NCBI GenBank assembly: GCA_023475025.1
Contig: JAMCWB010000053.1
Location: forward strand, 1 to 48,738
Direction of reading: 5' to 3'
Origin: Gammaproteobacteria bacterium
Lineage (GTDB): Bacteria; Pseudomonadota; Gammaproteobacteria; Pseudomonadales; Pseudomonadaceae
DNA length: 48,738 nucleotides
This document shows, piece by piece, positions 47,246-48,738 of the stretch. Numbering within the stretch: position 1 is the stretch's first letter; every line of letters begins with the position of its first letter. The position numbers and the translations under genes are program-made. The notes below the pieces were generated by a model. It was not told the origin of the DNA, did no database searches, and worked only from the letters and a program-made list of their open reading frames with translations.

Positions 47246-48738
47246 ATGGCTGAAGTAACGGTCAAAGAATTAGCCGCTGAAGTAGGTACGCCCGTTGAGC
47301 GCCTGCTGCAGCAGATGAAAGAAGCCGGGCTGCAACACAGTCAGGCAGAACAGAATGTCAGTGATGGCGAAAAGCAGGTGCTGTTGACGCACTTGAAGAC
47401 CGCCCATGGTGGCGAAGCCAGTGGCGAGCCACGCAAGATCACCTTGAAGCGCAAGACCGTCAGCAAGCTGCGGGTTGCTGGCAGCAAGACGGTCAATGTG
47501 GAAGTGCGCAAGAAGAAGACCTACGTCAAGCGTGATCCGGCAGAGCTGGCAGCAGAAGCCGAGCGCGAGCAGGCCGAGCAGCGTGATGCTGAGGAAGCCC
47601 GCATTCAGGCCGCGGAAGAAGCCAAGAAACGTGCCGCCGAGGAAGAGGCTGCGCGTCAGGCGGCAGCTGAAGCTCAGGCAGCGGCAGCTGAAACCAGGCC
47701 CGAGGTGGCTGCTGAGACACCGGCTGCGCCGGCACCAGAACCTGCACCTGTGGCACCTGTGGCACCTGTTGCGCCAGAGCCGGTGGTCGAGAAAAAGAAA
47801 GAAGAGCCGCGCCGCAAGCATGCCGCGCCTACGCGCGCTGATGATGACGAAGAGCGTCGTCGCAAGCGTGCCGGTGGCCATGCCGGCAGCAAGGCCCGCA
47901 ATACTGGCCGCATTCTCGATGAAGAGGGCGGTGGCCGTCGTCGTGGTGGTGGCAGCAAGCTGAAAGCGAACAAGAAGCGCAATCAGCACGGCTTCGAGAA
48001 GCCTACCGGTCCGGTTGTGCGTGAAGTTGTTATCGGTGAGACCATCACGGTTGCCGAGCTGGCACAGAAGATGTCGGTCAAGGCGGCTGAAGTTATCAAG
48101 TATATGTTCAAGAACGGCACCATGGTGACTATCAACCAGGTGCTCGATCAGGACACTGCTGCCATTGTTGCCGAAGATATGGGTCACAAGGTCAAGCAGG
48201 TGCGTGAGGACGAGATCGAGGATCAACTGGTCGAGACCCATGCCCACGAAGGCGAGATGGTTACCCGTGCGCCGGTAGTGACTGTGATGGGTCACGTTGA
48301 CCACGGCAAGACCTCGCTGCTCGACTATATCCGTCGTGCCAAGGTGGCCTCCGGTGAGGCGGGTGGTATTACCCAGCACATCGGTGCCTACCACGTGGAA
48401 ACCGAGCGCGGCATGGTCACCTTCCTGGATACCCCCGGTCACGCCGCTTTTACCGCGATGCGTGCGCGTGGTGCCAAGGCGACCGATATTGTGATTCTGG
48501 TCGTGGCTGCTGATGACGGCGTCATGCCTCAGACTGAAGAAGCCGTGGCGCACGCCAAGGCTGCCGGTGTACCGCTGGTTGTGGCGGTGAACAAGATCGA
48601 CAAGGAAGACGCTGATCCGGACCGCATCAAGAACGGCCTGGCTGCGCTGGATGTGATCCCGGAAGAATGGGGTGGCGACACCATCTTTGTGCACGTCTCC
48701 GCCAAGGTTGGTACTGGTATTGATGACCTGCTGGAAGC
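47246..48738 (+). CDS. infB: Translation initiation factor IF-2 (truncated by window edge)
   Basis: An open frame from ATG 47246 to the end of the window (497 codons), without a stop. N-terminal IF2_N fold ([20 protein letters not shown]), a long Ala/Glu/Lys-rich and Pro-rich linker (residues about 95-245), a second IF2_N-like stretch ([20 protein letters not shown]), and the GTPase domain with G1 [10 protein letters not shown]3 DTPGHAAF and G4 NKID. The C-terminal G-domain end and domains II-IV lie beyond the edge. IF-2 brings fMet-tRNA to the ribosome; the initiator tRNA gene lies just upstream. Confidence 0.97.
   Translation, partial: MAEVTVKELAAEVGTPVERLLQQMKEAGLQHSQAEQNVSDGEKQVLLTHLKTAHGGEASGEPRKITLKRKTVSKLRVAGSKTVNVEVRKKKTYVKRDPAELAAEAEREQAEQRDAEEARIQAAEEAKKRAAEEEAARQAAAEAQAAAAETRPEVAAETPAAPAPEPAPVAPVAPVAPEPVVEKKKEEPRRKHAAPTRADDDEERRRKRAGGHAGSKARNTGRILDEEGGGRRRGGGSKLKANKKRNQHGFEKPTGPVVREVVIGETITVAELAQKMSVKAAEVIKYMFKNGTMVTINQVLDQDTAAIVAEDMGHKVKQVREDEIEDQLVETHAHEGEMVTRAPVVTVMGHVDHGKTSLLDYIRRAKVASGEAGGITQHIGAYHVETERGMVTFLDTPGHAAFTAMRARGAKATDIVILVVAADDGVMPQTEEAVAHAKAAGVPLVVAVNKIDKEDADPDRIKNGLAALDVIPEEWGGDTIFVHVSAKVGTGIDDLLE

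Overview
The window is a chromosomal segment of a gammaproteobacterium of the Pseudomonadaceae. The right-hand 30 kb has the Pseudomonas-type order smpB, ratA-rnfH, bamE/fur, recN, grpE-dnaK-dnaJ-dapB, carA-carB-greA, yhbY, ftsH-folP-glmM-tpiA-secG, tRNA-Leu, tRNA-fMet, rimP-nusA-infB. An AlmA/EthA-like flavin monooxygenase and several TTG starts fit a marine or hydrocarbon-associated Pseudomonas or Halopseudomonas, but the genus is an inference. The left 18.6 kb differs in character: transposase debris, intact and nested insertion sequences, and a catabolic operon. By eye it is more AT-rich than the core.

Layout. 1-520: tails of an ISL3-type and an IS30-type transposase, then the operon leader. 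521-7916: meta-cleavage (catechol) lower pathway in the order dmpC, E, H, I, F, G, then catechol 2,3-dioxygenase, its [2Fe-2S] ferredoxin and a GlcG/HbpS-like protein. 7933-11870: an IS3-family element interrupted by an IS407-group element (4-bp target duplication TTGT) and hit again in its right terminal repeat by an IS4-family element (10-bp target duplication). 11870-13701: no convincing genes, but a diverged tandem array with a ~220-230 bp period carrying seven copies of the palindrome GTCGCATTATGCGAC. 13702-18525: three tyrosine recombinases in a row on the minus strand (299, 410 and 796 aa). 18625-19013: tmRNA (ssrA), whose 3' end abuts the largest recombinase and is the likely island attachment site. 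19135-48738: core genome with a few accessory genes.

How it works together. The catabolic genes would take catechol by 2,3-cleavage and the 4-oxalocrotonate branch to pyruvate and acetyl-CoA. The hydrolytic branch gene (dmpD type) and any upstream ring hydroxylase are absent from the window. The recombinase trio beside ssrA suggests that the whole left part is an integrated island whose far end lies beyond the left edge. The right part is housekeeping: trans-translation (ssrA, smpB), heat-shock chaperones under a clear sigma-32 promoter, lysine and carbamoyl-phosphate synthesis, the FtsH protease, folate and cell-wall precursors, protein export and translation factors. infB runs off the right edge.

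Most unusual points: the recombinase trio with its neighbouring palindrome array, the triple nested IS structure with all junctions readable, the rearranged meta operon, and the absence of rlmE (ftsJ) from between yhbY and ftsH.
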